Of a DNA stretch of 64,000 nucleotides, positions 45,936 to 55,675 are shown in pieces. Position numbers and translations under genes: made by a program. The notes under the pieces were generated by a model, which was given only the letters and a program-made list of their open reading frames with translations, did not search any database and had not been told where the DNA came from. This DNA is from Methylophilus sp. (GTDB lineage Bacteria; Pseudomonadota; Gammaproteobacteria; Burkholderiales; Methylophilaceae). Position 1 is the first letter of the stretch, and every line of letters starts with the position of its first letter. The stretch lies in NCBI GenBank assembly GCA_030696695.1, contig JAUYRP010000011.1, forward strand, positions 124,001 through 188,000, read 5' to 3'.

Positions 45936-48370
45936 TGGGTAGTCAGTTGATTTGCATCTTCCGACCCTTCTTTTGCTACGTTTGCAACTGGCTCTGCGTT
46001 ATCCTGTAATGGTTTTGGCGCTGCTTCTAAAGCTAAATCCAGCACCTGATCAATCCACTTTACTGGATGGATGGTTAAATTCGCTTTAATGTTATCGGGT
46101 ATTTCAGCTAAATCTTTTTCATTTGCCTCAGGAATCAATACTATTTTGATACCACCACGATGTGCGGCTAGTAATTTCTCCTTCAACCCCCCGATAGGTA
46201 GCACCTCTCCACGTAAGGTAATCTCGCCCGTCATAGCAACGTCAGAACGAGCTGGAATGCCTGTTAGTACCGACACCAAAGCCGTGGTGATAGCAATCCC
46301 CGCACTTGGACCATCTTTAGGCGTAGCCCCTTCTGGCAAGTGTATGTGTATGTCTTTTTTCTCATAGAAATCTTCATGTATACCCAAGCCAGTGGCGCGG
46401 CTTCTCACCACACTCATAGCGGCTTGCACAGACTCCTGCATCACATCGCCAAGTTTACCTGTGGTAATAGTTTTTCCTTTACCAGGCAAGACTACAGTTT
46501 CTATCGTGAGCAACTCTCCACCAACAGATGTCCACGCCAATCCAGTAACCTGCCCCACTTGGTTTTCTTTGGAAGCTACACCAAAATCATAACGCCTAAC
46601 ACCCAGATACTGATCAAGATTTTTAGTTGTCACATTTACTTTTTTAAGAGCCGCTTTCGATTTCTCTTGTTTCAACAATAGTTCTTTCACTACTTTACGA
46701 CATATCTTTGCAGCTTCCTGCTCCAATCTTCTGACACCAGCTTCACGCGTGTAGTAGCGGACGATGTCACGTATCACAGACTCTGATACGCTAATCTCGG
46801 TTGATTTCAAACCATGGGCCTTGAGCTGTTTAGGGAATAAGTACCGTTGTGCAATATTCACTTTTTCGTCTTCTGTATATCCAGCTAAGCGAATAATCTC
46901 CATACGATCCAGCAATGGGGCTGGAATATTCATACTGTTAGCGGTTGCTACAAACATCACATCCGACAAGTCATACTCAACCTCCACATAGTGGTCAGCA
47001 AAGGTATGGTTTTGCTCTGGGTCAAGCACTTCTAGCAATGCAGACGAAGGATCGCCACGCATGTCTTGACCCATTTTATCCACTTCATCCAGTAAGAATA
47101 ATGGATTTTTTACACCAACTTTAGTCATGCTTTGTAACACTTTACCTGGCATAGAACCAATATAGGTTCGGCGATGGCCACGAATTTCTGCTTCATCACG
47201 CACACCACCTAGTGCCATACGTATGAACTTTCGATTCACTGCTTTTGCTATGCTTTGTCCTAGAGATGTTTTACCTACGCCAGGAGGCCCCACCAAACAT
47301 AAAATTGGTGCCTTCAGCTTGCCTACACGTTGCTGTACCGCGAGGTATTCCACGATACGCTCTTTGACTTTATCTAAACCATAATGATCGGCATCTAAAA
47401 TCGCCTCAGCAGCTTTTAGGTTTTTACTGATTTTAGTTTTTTTCTTCCATGGCAAATTGACTAATGTATCAATGTAATTTCTAACCACAGAAGCTTCTGC
47501 AGACATTGGTGACATTAATTTTAGTTTTTTAAGCTCAGCACTCACCTTAGCCAGTGCTTCTTTTGGCATAGCAGAGTCCTTAATACGCTGCTCAAGCTCT
47601 TCCATCTCAGCATTTTCGTCGTGCTCACCCAGTTCTTTTTGAATGGCTTTGACTTGTTCATTCAAATAGTACTCACGCTGACTTTTCTCCATTTGGCGCT
47701 TGACGCGACCACGAATGCGCTTTTCTACTTGAAGAATATCAATTTCAGATTCCATCAAATATAGCAAGTGCTCTAAGCGCTCAATCACACTCAACATCTC
47801 GAGTGTTTTTTGCTTCTCTTCTAATTTAAGTGTGAGATGCGCTGAAATGGTATCTGCCAAACGACCTGGATCATTGATGGTAGCTAATGAAGTAAGGATT
47901 TCGGGAGGAATCTTTTTATTCAGTTTCACATATTGATCAAACTGAGTAAATACAGTGCGCATCAGCGCTTCTGCTTCGCTGTCTTTGTCGTCTGTCTGCT
48001 CTACCATCTCCGCATGTGCCATGAAACACTCTTCAGTTTCAATAAAGCCAGAGACGCGTACGCGGTGCAAACCTTCTACTAAGACTTTTACAGTACCATC
48101 TGGCAACTTAAGCATTTGCAATACTGTAGCCATCGTGCCAATTTCATATAGATCATCCGCATCAGGATCGTCTTTATTCGCGGACTTTTGAGCGACTAGC
48201 AGAATCTGTTTATTGGTATCCGATGCAATCTCAAGCGCTTTCACTGATTTTGCACGACCAACGAATAATGGAATGACAAGATGAGGGTACACGACGACAT
48301 CGCGTAGTGGTAGAAGAGGAATTAGTTCTCTTTGGTCTTCAGAGTATTCTGGCAAAGTTTGTTCGGTCAT
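45932..48370 (-). CDS. lon: ATP-dependent protease Lon
   Basis: AAA+ serine protease for misfolded and regulatory proteins. From ATG 48370 it has 812 residues: a LON substrate-binding domain ([14 protein letters not shown] onward), Walker A GPPGVGKT near 361-368, an AAA+ module and a proteolytic domain with the Ser-Lys dyad (Ser in [10 protein letters not shown]). The first 15 residues of the open frame (48371-48415) are Cys-rich and not family-like. A near-consensus sigma-32 promoter ends 55 bp upstream. clpX lies upstream in the same direction and hupB downstream. Confidence 0.96.
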   Translation of the reverse strand: MTEQTLPEYSEDQRELIPLLPLRDVVVYPHLVIPLFVGRAKSVKALEIASDTNKQILLVAQKSANKDDPDADDLYEIGTMATVLQMLKLPDGTVKVLVEGLHRVRVSGFIETEECFMAHAEMVEQTDDKDSEAEALMRTVFTQFDQYVKLNKKIPPEILTSLATINDPGRLADTISAHLTLKLEEKQKTLEMLSVIERLEHLLYLMESEIDILQVEKRIRGRVKRQMEKSQREYYLNEQVKAIQKELGEHDENAEMEELEQRIKDSAMPKEALAKVSAELKKLKLMSPMSAEASVVRNYIDTLVNLPWKKKTKISKNLKAAEAILDADHYGLDKVKERIVEYLAVQQRVGKLKAPILCLVGPPGVGKTSLGQSIAKAVNRKFIRMALGGVRDEAEIRGHRRTYIGSMPGKVLQSMTKVGVKNPLFLLDEVDKMGQDMRGDPSSALLEVLDPEQNHTFADHYVEVEYDLSDVMFVATANSMNIPAPLLDRMEIIRLAGYTEDEKVNIAQRYLFPKQLKAHGLKSTEISVSESVIRDIVRYYTREAGVRRLEQEAAKICRKVVKELLLKQEKSKAALKKVNVTTKNLDQYLGVRRYDFGVASKENQVGQVTGLAWTSVGGELLTIETVVLPGKGKTITTGKLGDVMQESVQAAMSVVRSRATGLGIHEDFYEKKDIHIHLPEGATPKDGPSAGIAITTALVSVLTGIPARSDVAMTGEITLRGEVLPIGGLKEKLLAAHRGGIKIVLIPEANEKDLAEIPDNIKANLTIHPVKWIDQVLDLALEAAPKPLQDNAEPVANVAKEGSEDANQLTTH

Positions 48371-48425
48371 AAATTCTTTCAATTGAAAACAGAGGGCGCA
48401 ACATTTGCAGATCACCTCTGTGTTT

Positions 48426-48454
48426 AAATGGGGAACATTCTTTGTTAGTTCAAG
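48426..48454 (-). promoter_or_regulatory. Sigma-32 (RpoH) heat-shock promoter of lon
   Basis: On the minus strand CTTGAAC (48448-48454), 14-bp spacer, CCCCATTT (48426-48433). The RpoH consensus is CTTGAAA, 11-16 bp, CCCCATnT, so only one base differs. The transcript would have a leader of about 50 nt. Confidence 0.8.
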
Positions 48455-48518
48455 TACTAAATATTAAATATATACTAGTTAATGAGGATATCAATAGGCA
48501 ACTCAAAGAATAATTGAA

Positions 48519-49802
48519 TTAACCTGCGTTTTCTACCCGTTTTTGCGGTTCAGAATAAATGAGGATCGGTGCTGATTCTTCTGTAATCACACCTTCATCA
48601 ATGACAACTTTACTTAAGTTTTCTATGGATGGCAGTTCATACATGATGTCTAGTAGCACATGCTCTAAGATTGAGCGCAAACCCCTCGCCCCTGTTTTGC
48701 GGTCTAGTGCTTTTTTTGCAATCATATGCAAGGCAGCTTCTCTAAACTCTAAGTCCACGCCCTCCATTTTAAACAGCTTCATGTATTGTTTTGTAAGCGC
48801 ATTTTTAGGCTCAACCAATATCGTCATTAACGCTTTTTCGTCGAGAGACTCTAGTGTAGCAACAACGGGTAAACGCCCAATAAACTCTGGAATTAAACCA
48901 AATTTGATTAAATCTTCAGGCTCAACTTCACGCAAAACTTCGCCTACTTGACGTACATCATCTTTGCTTTTCACTTCTGCGCCAAAGCCAATGCCACCTT
49001 TTTCAGAACGATGGCGAATGACTTTCTCAAGCCCATCAAATGCGCCACCACAGATAAATAGAATGTTAGTAGTGTCTAGTTGTACAAACTCTTGATTTGG
49101 GTGTTTACGCCCGCCTTGCGGTGGCACAGAAGCTACGGTCCCTTCAATGAGCTTCAACAATGCCTGCTGCACGCCTTCTCCAGATACATCACGCGTGATA
49201 GAGGGATTGTCTGATTTACGAGAAATCTTATCTACCTCATCAATGTACACAATGCCACGTTGTGCTTTTTCCACATCGTAATCGCACTTCTGTAACAATT
49301 TCTGCATGATATTTTCAACATCTTCACCTACATAGCCTGCTTCTGTGAGCGTTGTAGCATCTGCCATTACAAATGGAACATCAAGCAAGCGAGCTAAGGT
49401 CTGCGCCAACAATGTTTTACCTGAACCCGTTGGGCCAATTAAAAGAATATTACTCTTTTGAATTTCCACATCATCTTTGGCGGTGTTTTCAGAAATGTGG
49501 TTATGTCCGAGACGTTTGTAGTGGTTGTATACAGCCACTGACAGATTTTTCTTTGCCTGCACTTGACCAATCACGTATTGATCAAGAATAGCGCAGATTT
49601 CCTGAGGCGTTGGAAGCGATTTATCAGTCGCTTTGATATCATTAAGGTTTTGGATTTCCTCGCGAATGATGTCGTTACATAAATCCACGCATTCATCGCA
49701 AATAAAAACAGAAGGGCCTGCAATCAGTTTTTTAACCTCATGCTGACTTTTGCCACAAAATGAGCAATATAATAATTTCTCGCCTTCAGCTTTAGTTGCC
49801 AT
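48519..49802 (-). CDS. clpX: ATP-dependent Clp protease ATPase subunit ClpX
   Basis: AAA+ unfoldase that feeds ClpP. The N-terminal zinc-binding domain has C13, C16, C35 and C38, Walker A GPTGSGKT is at 123-130, Walker B is [10 protein letters not shown], and an IGF-like loop for ClpP docking reads IGFGAEVK. 427 residues is typical. The start lies 38 bp after the clpP stop. Confidence 0.97.
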   Translation of the reverse strand: MATKAEGEKLLYCSFCGKSQHEVKKLIAGPSVFICDECVDLCNDIIREEIQNLNDIKATDKSLPTPQEICAILDQYVIGQVQAKKNLSVAVYNHYKRLGHNHISENTAKDDVEIQKSNILLIGPTGSGKTLLAQTLARLLDVPFVMADATTLTEAGYVGEDVENIMQKLLQKCDYDVEKAQRGIVYIDEVDKISRKSDNPSITRDVSGEGVQQALLKLIEGTVASVPPQGGRKHPNQEFVQLDTTNILFICGGAFDGLEKVIRHRSEKGGIGFGAEVKSKDDVRQVGEVLREVEPEDLIKFGLIPEFIGRLPVVATLESLDEKALMTILVEPKNALTKQYMKLFKMEGVDLEFREAALHMIAKKALDRKTGARGLRSILEHVLLDIMYELPSIENLSKVVIDEGVITEESAPILIYSEPQKRVENAG

Positions 49803-49840
49803 GCGTTTTTTCCTAATATCTACTACAAAATAAACAACAA

Positions 49841-50494
49841 TTAAGCCGCGTCTGCGCGCGAAGTAATCATTTTATCGACTAAGCCATACTTCACGGACTC
49901 TTCTGCACTCATAAAGTTATCACGATCAGTATCGTTCGCGATTGAATCCACCGATTTACCCGTGTGATGCGCCATGATTTTATTGAGTTTGTCTTTCAGA
50001 TACAAAATCTCTTTTGCATGAATTTCGATATCTGAAGCTTGCCCTTGAAAACCGCCAAGAGGCTGATGAATCATGACCCGCGAATTAGGCAAACAGAAAC
50101 GTTTACCTTTAGCCCCTGCTGTTAACAACAATGCTCCCATGCTAGCCGCTTGACCGATGCATAATGTACTTACATCCGGCTTAATAAACTGCATAGTGTC
50201 GTAAATTGCCATGCCTGCAGTGACTGAACCACCAGGTGAATTGATATACAAAGAGATATCTTTATCTGGATTCTCAGCTTCTAAAAAAAGCAGTTGCGCG
50301 ACAATCAAATTAGCGGTCATGTCATTGACAGGGCCGACCATGAAAATCAAACGCTCTTTGAGTAGCCTAGAATAAATATCATATGAGCGTTCACCACGAC
50401 CACTTTGCTCAATGACCATCGGGATATATCCCAAGCCCTGTGGTTCATAGATTTCTCTTGTGTTTGTCATAAAACCGCTCATACCTTTCACCAT
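49841..50494 (-). CDS. clpP: ATP-dependent Clp protease proteolytic subunit ClpP
   Basis: Tetradecameric serine protease. The triad is S118 (GQAASMGA), H143 (MIHQPLGG) and D192 (DTDRDN). 217 residues including a short propeptide; in-frame ATGs at residues 5 and 9 make the exact start uncertain. The first base of the start codon is the last base of the trigger-factor stop (one-base overlap), so translation is coupled to tig. Confidence 0.96.
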   Translation of the reverse strand: MVKGMSGFMTNTREIYEPQGLGYIPMVIEQSGRGERSYDIYSRLLKERLIFMVGPVNDMTANLIVAQLLFLEAENPDKDISLYINSPGGSVTAGMAIYDTMQFIKPDVSTLCIGQAASMGALLLTAGAKGKRFCLPNSRVMIHQPLGGFQGQASDIEIHAKEILYLKDKLNKIMAHHTGKSVDSIANDTDRDNFMSAEESVKYGLVDKMITSRADAA

Positions 50495-51798
50495 TATGCA
50501 CTCGCCATTAATTCATCAAATTTGATTTTCTTGCCTGTCACTTTAGCTTGGTTCAACACCCAGTTCACTACATTTTCTTCTGTAGCAAGCGCTGCAGGCT
50601 CATCCAAACGTTTAACGTCGTCATAATACCAACGCACTAAATCTTCTGGCTTTTCAAAACTTTGTGCGAAGGTGTCTACCATGGCACGAATTTGCTCTGG
50701 CGATGCTTGTAAATTGTTCGCATTAACCACTTCAGCCAAAATCATTCTGAGTGCTGCATTGCGTTTTGCTTGCTCTTCAAACATGGTCGGTTCTAATTGA
50801 ATGGCTTTAGGGTCCATGCCTCGTTGCTGTAAGTTTTGCGCTGTCATTTGCATCAATCGGTTAATTTCTGAACCGATCACCGCTTTGGGTGCGTCTAGCT
50901 CCGCACTCTCTACCAAGGCTTGAAACACAGCCTCTTTTACGCGTGCTTTCACACGCTTTTCAACTTCTTGCTCTAAACTTGCTTTGATTTCAGACTTCAT
51001 TGTATCTACATTACCGTCTTCAACGCCTAAGCTTTTCGCAAATTCTGCATCAATAGCAGGCAACACAGGTTGTGACACCGCGTTAAATGTGACTTGGTAA
51101 CTTACAGTTTGACCCGCTAATTGCGCTGGGTTGTGGTCTGCAGGGTACTGAATCTCAAAGGTTTTTGTTGCACCAGTTTTAGCACCTATTAAAGCATCAT
51201 CAAACTCAGTCATGCGCCCTGGCTCACCTAGCACTAAGTCTATTCCGTTATCGGCAGTTCTCTCAACTTCTTTACCCTCTATAGAAGCAATCAAGGCGAT
51301 ATTAATACGATCACCTTTTTTAGCTGCGCGTTTAACAGGCTCATAAGTGACACGTTGTTTCACAAGCACATCTAAGGTTTTTTCTACATCGGCTTCCGCC
51401 ACCTCCAGAGAAGGCTTTTCGATTTTTACCTTGGATAAATCTTTTAGCTTAATTTCAGGAAACACTTCAAATGTTGCAGTGTACTCAAAATCTTGGGCTG
51501 CCTCTGCAAATGGCTTATGTTCAATATTTGGATAGCCAGCGACACGTAATTTATTCTCTTCAACTGCCTCACCAAAACTTGTTTCCACCGCTTTGGAGTA
51601 GACCTCATCACGTACTTGGTCACCGTAATGCTGATTCACAAGACCAATCGGTGCTTTGCCTGGGCGAAAGCCAGCAAACTTTGCTGTACGTGAAATTTGG
51701 CTAAGACGTTGTCTAATTTGGCCTTCCAATGGCGCTAGCGGCACTTTAATCGTCATGCGACGCTCTAAATTACTGATTTTTTCAACAGATACTGCCAT
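50494..51798 (-). CDS. tig: Trigger factor
   Basis: Ribosome-associated chaperone and prolyl isomerase. From ATG 51798 it has 434 residues: the ribosome-binding domain with the signature [12 protein letters not shown] (FRxGxxP) near 45-56, an FKBP-type isomerase domain at about 155-245 and a helical C-terminal domain. The open frame extends nine codons upstream, but [15 protein letters not shown] is the family N-terminus. First gene of the tig-clpP-clpX unit. Confidence 0.96.
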   Translation of the reverse strand: MAVSVEKISNLERRMTIKVPLAPLEGQIRQRLSQISRTAKFAGFRPGKAPIGLVNQHYGDQVRDEVYSKAVETSFGEAVEENKLRVAGYPNIEHKPFAEAAQDFEYTATFEVFPEIKLKDLSKVKIEKPSLEVAEADVEKTLDVLVKQRVTYEPVKRAAKKGDRINIALIASIEGKEVERTADNGIDLVLGEPGRMTEFDDALIGAKTGATKTFEIQYPADHNPAQLAGQTVSYQVTFNAVSQPVLPAIDAEFAKSLGVEDGNVDTMKSEIKASLEQEVEKRVKARVKEAVFQALVESAELDAPKAVIGSEINRLMQMTAQNLQQRGMDPKAIQLEPTMFEEQAKRNAALRMILAEVVNANNLQASPEQIRAMVDTFAQSFEKPEDLVRWYYDDVKRLDEPAALATEENVVNWVLNQAKVTGKKIKFDELMASA

Positions 51799-52047
51799 GT
51801 TGCATTTCCTGTAAAAGTCGTTCAAATGAACGGTGGGTTATGATGGTGCAACAGCCTACTATCGCACATGTAATTAATTTGATTTCAGTACGTTTATACT
51901 TACATTCAGCGAGAAGAACACGCCATGCGTAGCAATAAAACACGAAAAAATAGCACTAAAATATATCACAAGTCGCACTTGAAATAAACTCAAGCTTTAA
52001 AGTTCTTTGCGCCACTTGTCAAAGCTGCATATATGCTTAGCCTACAT

Positions 52048-52422
52048 TTAAGCAATAAGTACTATCGCTTCTATCTCTACCAGCACATCCCTAGGTAATT
52101 TAGCTACTTCTACAGTAGATCTTGCTGGTGTATGAGCACCAAACGCTTCACCATAAATCGTATTCATTGCAGCGAAATCATCTAAATTTTTCATAAAAAC
52201 TGTCGTTTTAACGACTTTACTTAAATCTGCGCCAGCCTGCTCAATAATTGCACTTAAATTTGAGAGCACTTGTTTTGTTTGGGCAGTGATATCGCCGCTC
52301 TCTAAGGTGCCATCGGGACGCAATGCGATTTGACCTGACGTATAAAGCATGTTCCCAACTACGATAGCTTGAGCGTACGGTCCTATTGCAGCAGGTGCAT
52401 TAGGTGTCTGAATGATTTGCAT
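52048..52422 (-). CDS. ridA: RidA family reactive-intermediate deaminase
   Basis: YjgF/YER057c/UK114 protein of 124 residues that hydrolyses reactive enamine/imine intermediates from PLP enzymes. The family ends, NAPAAIGPYAQAIVVGN at the N-terminus and ARSTVEVAKLPRDVLVEIEAIV at the C-terminus, are present, including the carboxylate-binding Arg in PARSTVEV and the Glu in VEIEAI. Single gene on the minus strand, 250 bp downstream of the tig start region and 114 bp from tRNA-Leu. Confidence 0.93.
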   Translation of the reverse strand: MQIIQTPNAPAAIGPYAQAIVVGNMLYTSGQIALRPDGTLESGDITAQTKQVLSNLSAIIEQAGADLSKVVKTTVFMKNLDDFAAMNTIYGEAFGAHTPARSTVEVAKLPRDVLVEIEAIVLIA

Positions 52423-52507
52423 ATTTACCTTTCTCTGTGTCTTGCGGACTCTAAAAGTTCATTGCAAGGGATGTTGCATAACAACAATCCTATCGTTTAA
52501 ATAATAA

Positions 52508-52529
52508 AGGCTTCTCCAAAGAGAAGCCT
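52508..52529 (-). terminator. Hairpin terminator after tRNA-Leu
   Basis: AGGCTTCTC/GAGAAGCCT, a 9-bp stem with a CAAA loop; in the minus direction it is followed by the U-rich TTATTATTT. Confidence 0.75.
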
Positions 52530-52535
52530 AAATTA

Positions 52536-52620
52536 TGGTGCGAAAGGAGAGACTCGAACTCTCACGCCTCGCGGCGCTGGAACCTAAATCCAGTGCGTCT
52601 ACCAATTTCGCCACTTTCGC
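52536..52620 (-). tRNA. tRNA-Leu (TAG)
   Basis: 85 nt with the long variable arm of class II tRNAs. Acceptor GCGAAAG/CTTTCGC, anticodon stem CTGGA/TCCAG with loop TTTAGGT reading TAG, T-arm GAGTTCGAGTCTC, and an encoded CCA at 52536-52538. Confidence 0.96.
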
Positions 52621-52801
52621 ATGCGTTTGCTGTTACACATTCGCAAAAACGTTATTGTATCTCAAGTTTATATTTTCGGAAATTAAAACCTCATGAAAAA
52701 ACTGAATCATTCAACTGCGCATTGACAAACCAAGCCCTTAAAATGCACTATGCTAACTTAACTAATAAACGTTAATGCGTTAAGAAATAAAACATACCCC
52801 T

Positions 52802-53050
52802 ATGCAAAATACACAACAGATCGCTGAAAACAGTATGTTACGGGCTGAGCTAGAGCTTTTGATGAAAGAACGTGAAACGTTATTAATTATTGCTGGCGCT
52901 GCTGCAGGCTTGATTGCTGAGTTAAACACAGATGATTTGCCGATACGTACCGTTGAAGCCGCTGATTTACTAGCAACGACAATTAACAAACTGCCTGAAG
53001 AGTCTCTTCAAGACGCGCTGAATGCAGTGCATGCCACTATTGACGATTAG
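52802..53050 (+). CDS. Small conserved-looking protein of unknown function
   Basis: 82 residues, acidic, no Cys, no signal peptide. Residues 10-35 (MLRAELELLMKERETLLIIAG) look like an amphipathic helix or short coiled coil; a Gly/Ala-rich turn (GAAAGLIAEL) and a second helix with Leu spacing follow. I do not recognise the family. It starts 181 bp from divergent tRNA-Leu and ends 19 bp before the outer-membrane efflux gene, so it may be the first gene of that unit. Codon use resembles its neighbours. Confidence 0.65.
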   Translation: MQNTQQIAENSMLRAELELLMKERETLLIIAGAAAGLIAELNTDDLPIRTVEAADLLATTINKLPEESLQDALNAVHATIDD

Positions 53051-53069
53051 GCAATAAACGTTTGCTTGC

Positions 53070-54503
53070 ATGTATCCAGTTCTTCGCAACCTCCTAATTA
53101 CTTGTCTATTTTCAGATTTGCTGTTGGGCTGCGCCAACATGCCATATATTGCAAAACCCATCAATGCAGCGCAGTCTGCGACAAAGTTATCTAAAAAGTC
53201 ACTGAGTGACCCAGACTTTAAAACGTATTTAGTTAAAAACGGTGTTGATGAAGCAAGCATTCCATTTCAATCATGGGATATCGATACACTCACACACACT
53301 GCTCTATTTTTTCATAGCGATTTAGCAGTAGCTAAAGAAAAGCTCGCGCTTACAGAGCATTCTATCCAACTAGCAGAAATGAAACCCAGTGTAGGTGTGG
53401 GTGGTAGTATTGGACGTAGTGATCGCGCTAATGGCGACATCAACCCGATGGCTTACAGTTTACAGATTGACATCCCATTTGAAACAACACCTAAGCGGGC
53501 AATTAAGGTTGAAGAGGCTCAGCAATTAGCGGAAATCTCCCGTTTAGATGCTGCTGAAATTGCATGGAACTTACGTAATCAAATCAGGCTGGATTTAATC
53601 AATTACCACCAACACCTTCGCAGCATTGAGGTTACCCAACGAGAAGTCGATATTTATCAACAGCTCAACACAATGTTGCAGAAACGCTTAACTGTTGGAA
53701 TGGAATCTGGGACGAATTTGTCTCAATATCAATTAATGCTGCAAAAAGCGCAAGTGCAGCTACGTCAGCTATCAGGCAACACTGAATATTGGGTGATGAA
53801 ACTGGCGGCTGATACTGGATTAAGTTACGCCACTTTTAAAAGCATACCGATTACACCCATTAGCAATCAAGAATTCAAGGCTGAATTGTTGGAAATTTCA
53901 ACTTCTCAAGCGGATACTTTACAGACCGAAGCATTAATTCATCGCATTGATATTCGACGAGCACTGGCACGCTATGCCGCAGCGGAATCTAGACTTAAAT
54001 TAGAAGTAGCCAAGCAGATTCCTGATATTACGCTTTCACCTAGTTATATGTTTGAATTTGGTGATCGTATATGGTCATTAGGCATAGGGACATTATTAAA
54101 CCTGTTAAAACAGCAACCTAACTTTATTAAACAGGCGGAACTTCTGCGGTCGATAGAAGGTGCACAATTTGAAGCCTTACAAGAGTCGGTCATCATGCAA
54201 ACCAATGCCGCTCATACACAATACCGGAATGCACAACTCAATTACGCTGCTGCAAAAGAGTCGCTTTCAGCGCAGATGAAACATGCACAACAATTCAACA
54301 AGCAGTTTGATGCCGGCCTGATTGATCGCTTTCAGCTCACACAAATGCAATTAAGCCTGCAGCTTGCAGAACAAGCAGCTAATAGTGCTCAATTTGAAAT
54401 GTTGAGACAGCATGCACTTTTAGAGAACACTTTACAGCGCCCTCTCACCGATTTACGCTCAATGACACAACTCCAATCACAAGCATCTACCACTACGCCA
54501 TGA
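53070..54503 (+). CDS. TolC-family outer-membrane efflux lipoprotein
   Basis: 477 residues. A lipoprotein signal ends LLLGC with lipidated C21. Long amphipathic helices in two repeats (outer-membrane efflux protein domains at about 90-280 and 300-465) match TolC/CusC/NodT channels; Leu/Gln/Ala-rich heptads such as NAAHTQYRNAQLNYAAAKESL form the alpha-barrel. Its stop overlaps the adaptor gene start by 4 bp. Forms the outer-membrane exit of the RND system. Confidence 0.88.
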   Translation: MYPVLRNLLITCLFSDLLLGCANMPYIAKPINAAQSATKLSKKSLSDPDFKTYLVKNGVDEASIPFQSWDIDTLTHTALFFHSDLAVAKEKLALTEHSIQLAEMKPSVGVGGSIGRSDRANGDINPMAYSLQIDIPFETTPKRAIKVEEAQQLAEISRLDAAEIAWNLRNQIRLDLINYHQHLRSIEVTQREVDIYQQLNTMLQKRLTVGMESGTNLSQYQLMLQKAQVQLRQLSGNTEYWVMKLAADTGLSYATFKSIPITPISNQEFKAELLEISTSQADTLQTEALIHRIDIRRALARYAAAESRLKLEVAKQIPDITLSPSYMFEFGDRIWSLGIGTLLNLLKQQPNFIKQAELLRSIEGAQFEALQESVIMQTNAAHTQYRNAQLNYAAAKESLSAQMKHAQQFNKQFDAGLIDRFQLTQMQLSLQLAEQAANSAQFEMLRQHALLENTLQRPLTDLRSMTQLQSQASTTTP

Positions 54504-55564
54504 ATAAAAAAATTACGCTGATTGTTGGACTACAAGCACTGATTATAGTGATTTTATTTTGGATGCTCGTTTTTTATGGCAAAGACGAGTACGAAGATTA
54601 CCAGAGCGAGCATGAAGAAGAGATTGAGACGCCTGACCGCGTAACTGAAAAAGATGGTATCAGCATGATTGAGCTTTCTCCAGAGACGCAATTGAATAGT
54701 GGTATCGTTACCAGCAAACTTCAGGAATATACGTATCAAGGCGCAGTAAAAACATTCGGTAGCGTGGTGTCAATTGATAAATTGATTGAAGCAAAAACGC
54801 AGTTTGTAGCTTTATCGACCGAACTCAATATTGCCAGAAGTAGCACTCAACAGCTTCAAACCCAATATCAACGCTTAAAAGCATTGAATGATGATGATAA
54901 AAATATATCGGACAGCGCGGTGCAAGAAGCACAAGCTTTACTCAATGCTAACCAAGCAAAAATTCAGGCTATTCAGCAGCAACAGCAAAATTTGAGATCT
55001 TCTGTTCAACTGCAATGGGGTGAGCTATTTGCACAGTTAACAGAAGGCGACAAGCTTGCGCCGCATTTAAATCAGTTATTTACCCGTCAAAATGTATTAG
55101 TTCAAGTGAGCTTACCAGCTACCGCTAACGTCCCCACCACAGGTAGTACAATCCAGATTGCATCACTGAATGAGCGCGCATCTAGTGTAAAGGCAATTTA
55201 CATTTCCCCCGCCACCAATGCAGACATCAGCGGTATTGGCAAAACTTATTATTTCAGCGCGCCCGCTGAGTCATTGCGAGTAGGTATGCGGGTTAATGTG
55301 ATTCAAGCCAATACAAGCATTAATAAAAGCGATGGGGTCATGGTACCAAGCAGCGCTGTGGTATGGCATGGAGGTAAACCTTGGATTTATGTTAAACAGA
55401 GCAATAATCTTTTTGTCAGAAAGCCAATTTCGACTGACACAGAACTGAATGAAGGGTGGTTCAACCAAGGCTTACCTGCAGGTGCTTCTGTGGTAACCAG
55501 TGGCGCACAATTACTTCTTTCAGAAGAGTTTAAATATTTGATTAAAAATGAAAACGACGACTGA
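54500..55564 (+). CDS. RND efflux periplasmic adaptor subunit
   Basis: 354 residues, one N-terminal membrane helix (about 5-25), then a highly acidic stretch at about 28-50 (DEYEDYQSEHEEEIET) before the adaptor core. An alpha-hairpin with Gln-rich coiled coil lies at about 110-165. The C-terminal part (GVMVPSSAVVWHGGKPWIYVK) is the CusB/HlyD membrane-proximal barrel. A clear lipoyl motif is hard to see. It bridges the pump and the TolC-type channel. The acidic segment could bind metal ions, but this is only a guess. Confidence 0.85.
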   Translation: MNKKITLIVGLQALIIVILFWMLVFYGKDEYEDYQSEHEEEIETPDRVTEKDGISMIELSPETQLNSGIVTSKLQEYTYQGAVKTFGSVVSIDKLIEAKTQFVALSTELNIARSSTQQLQTQYQRLKALNDDDKNISDSAVQEAQALLNANQAKIQAIQQQQQNLRSSVQLQWGELFAQLTEGDKLAPHLNQLFTRQNVLVQVSLPATANVPTTGSTIQIASLNERASSVKAIYISPATNADISGIGKTYYFSAPAESLRVGMRVNVIQANTSINKSDGVMVPSSAVVWHGGKPWIYVKQSNNLFVRKPISTDTELNEGWFNQGLPAGASVVTSGAQLLLSEEFKYLIKNENDD

Positions 55565-55675
55565 TATGAGTATTTCAAGCTGCGTTTCTTCAAAAGTGCT
55601 AGCAATAGCTACAGGTTGTTGCGTAAGCAAGATTAAGGGCTGATGCGTGATCATTTTGTATGAAAGATTAACATC

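Noticed and set aside
52018-52060. GCATATATGC palindrome near the ridA end
   Set aside because: Too short and AT-rich, with no U-tail; probably chance.
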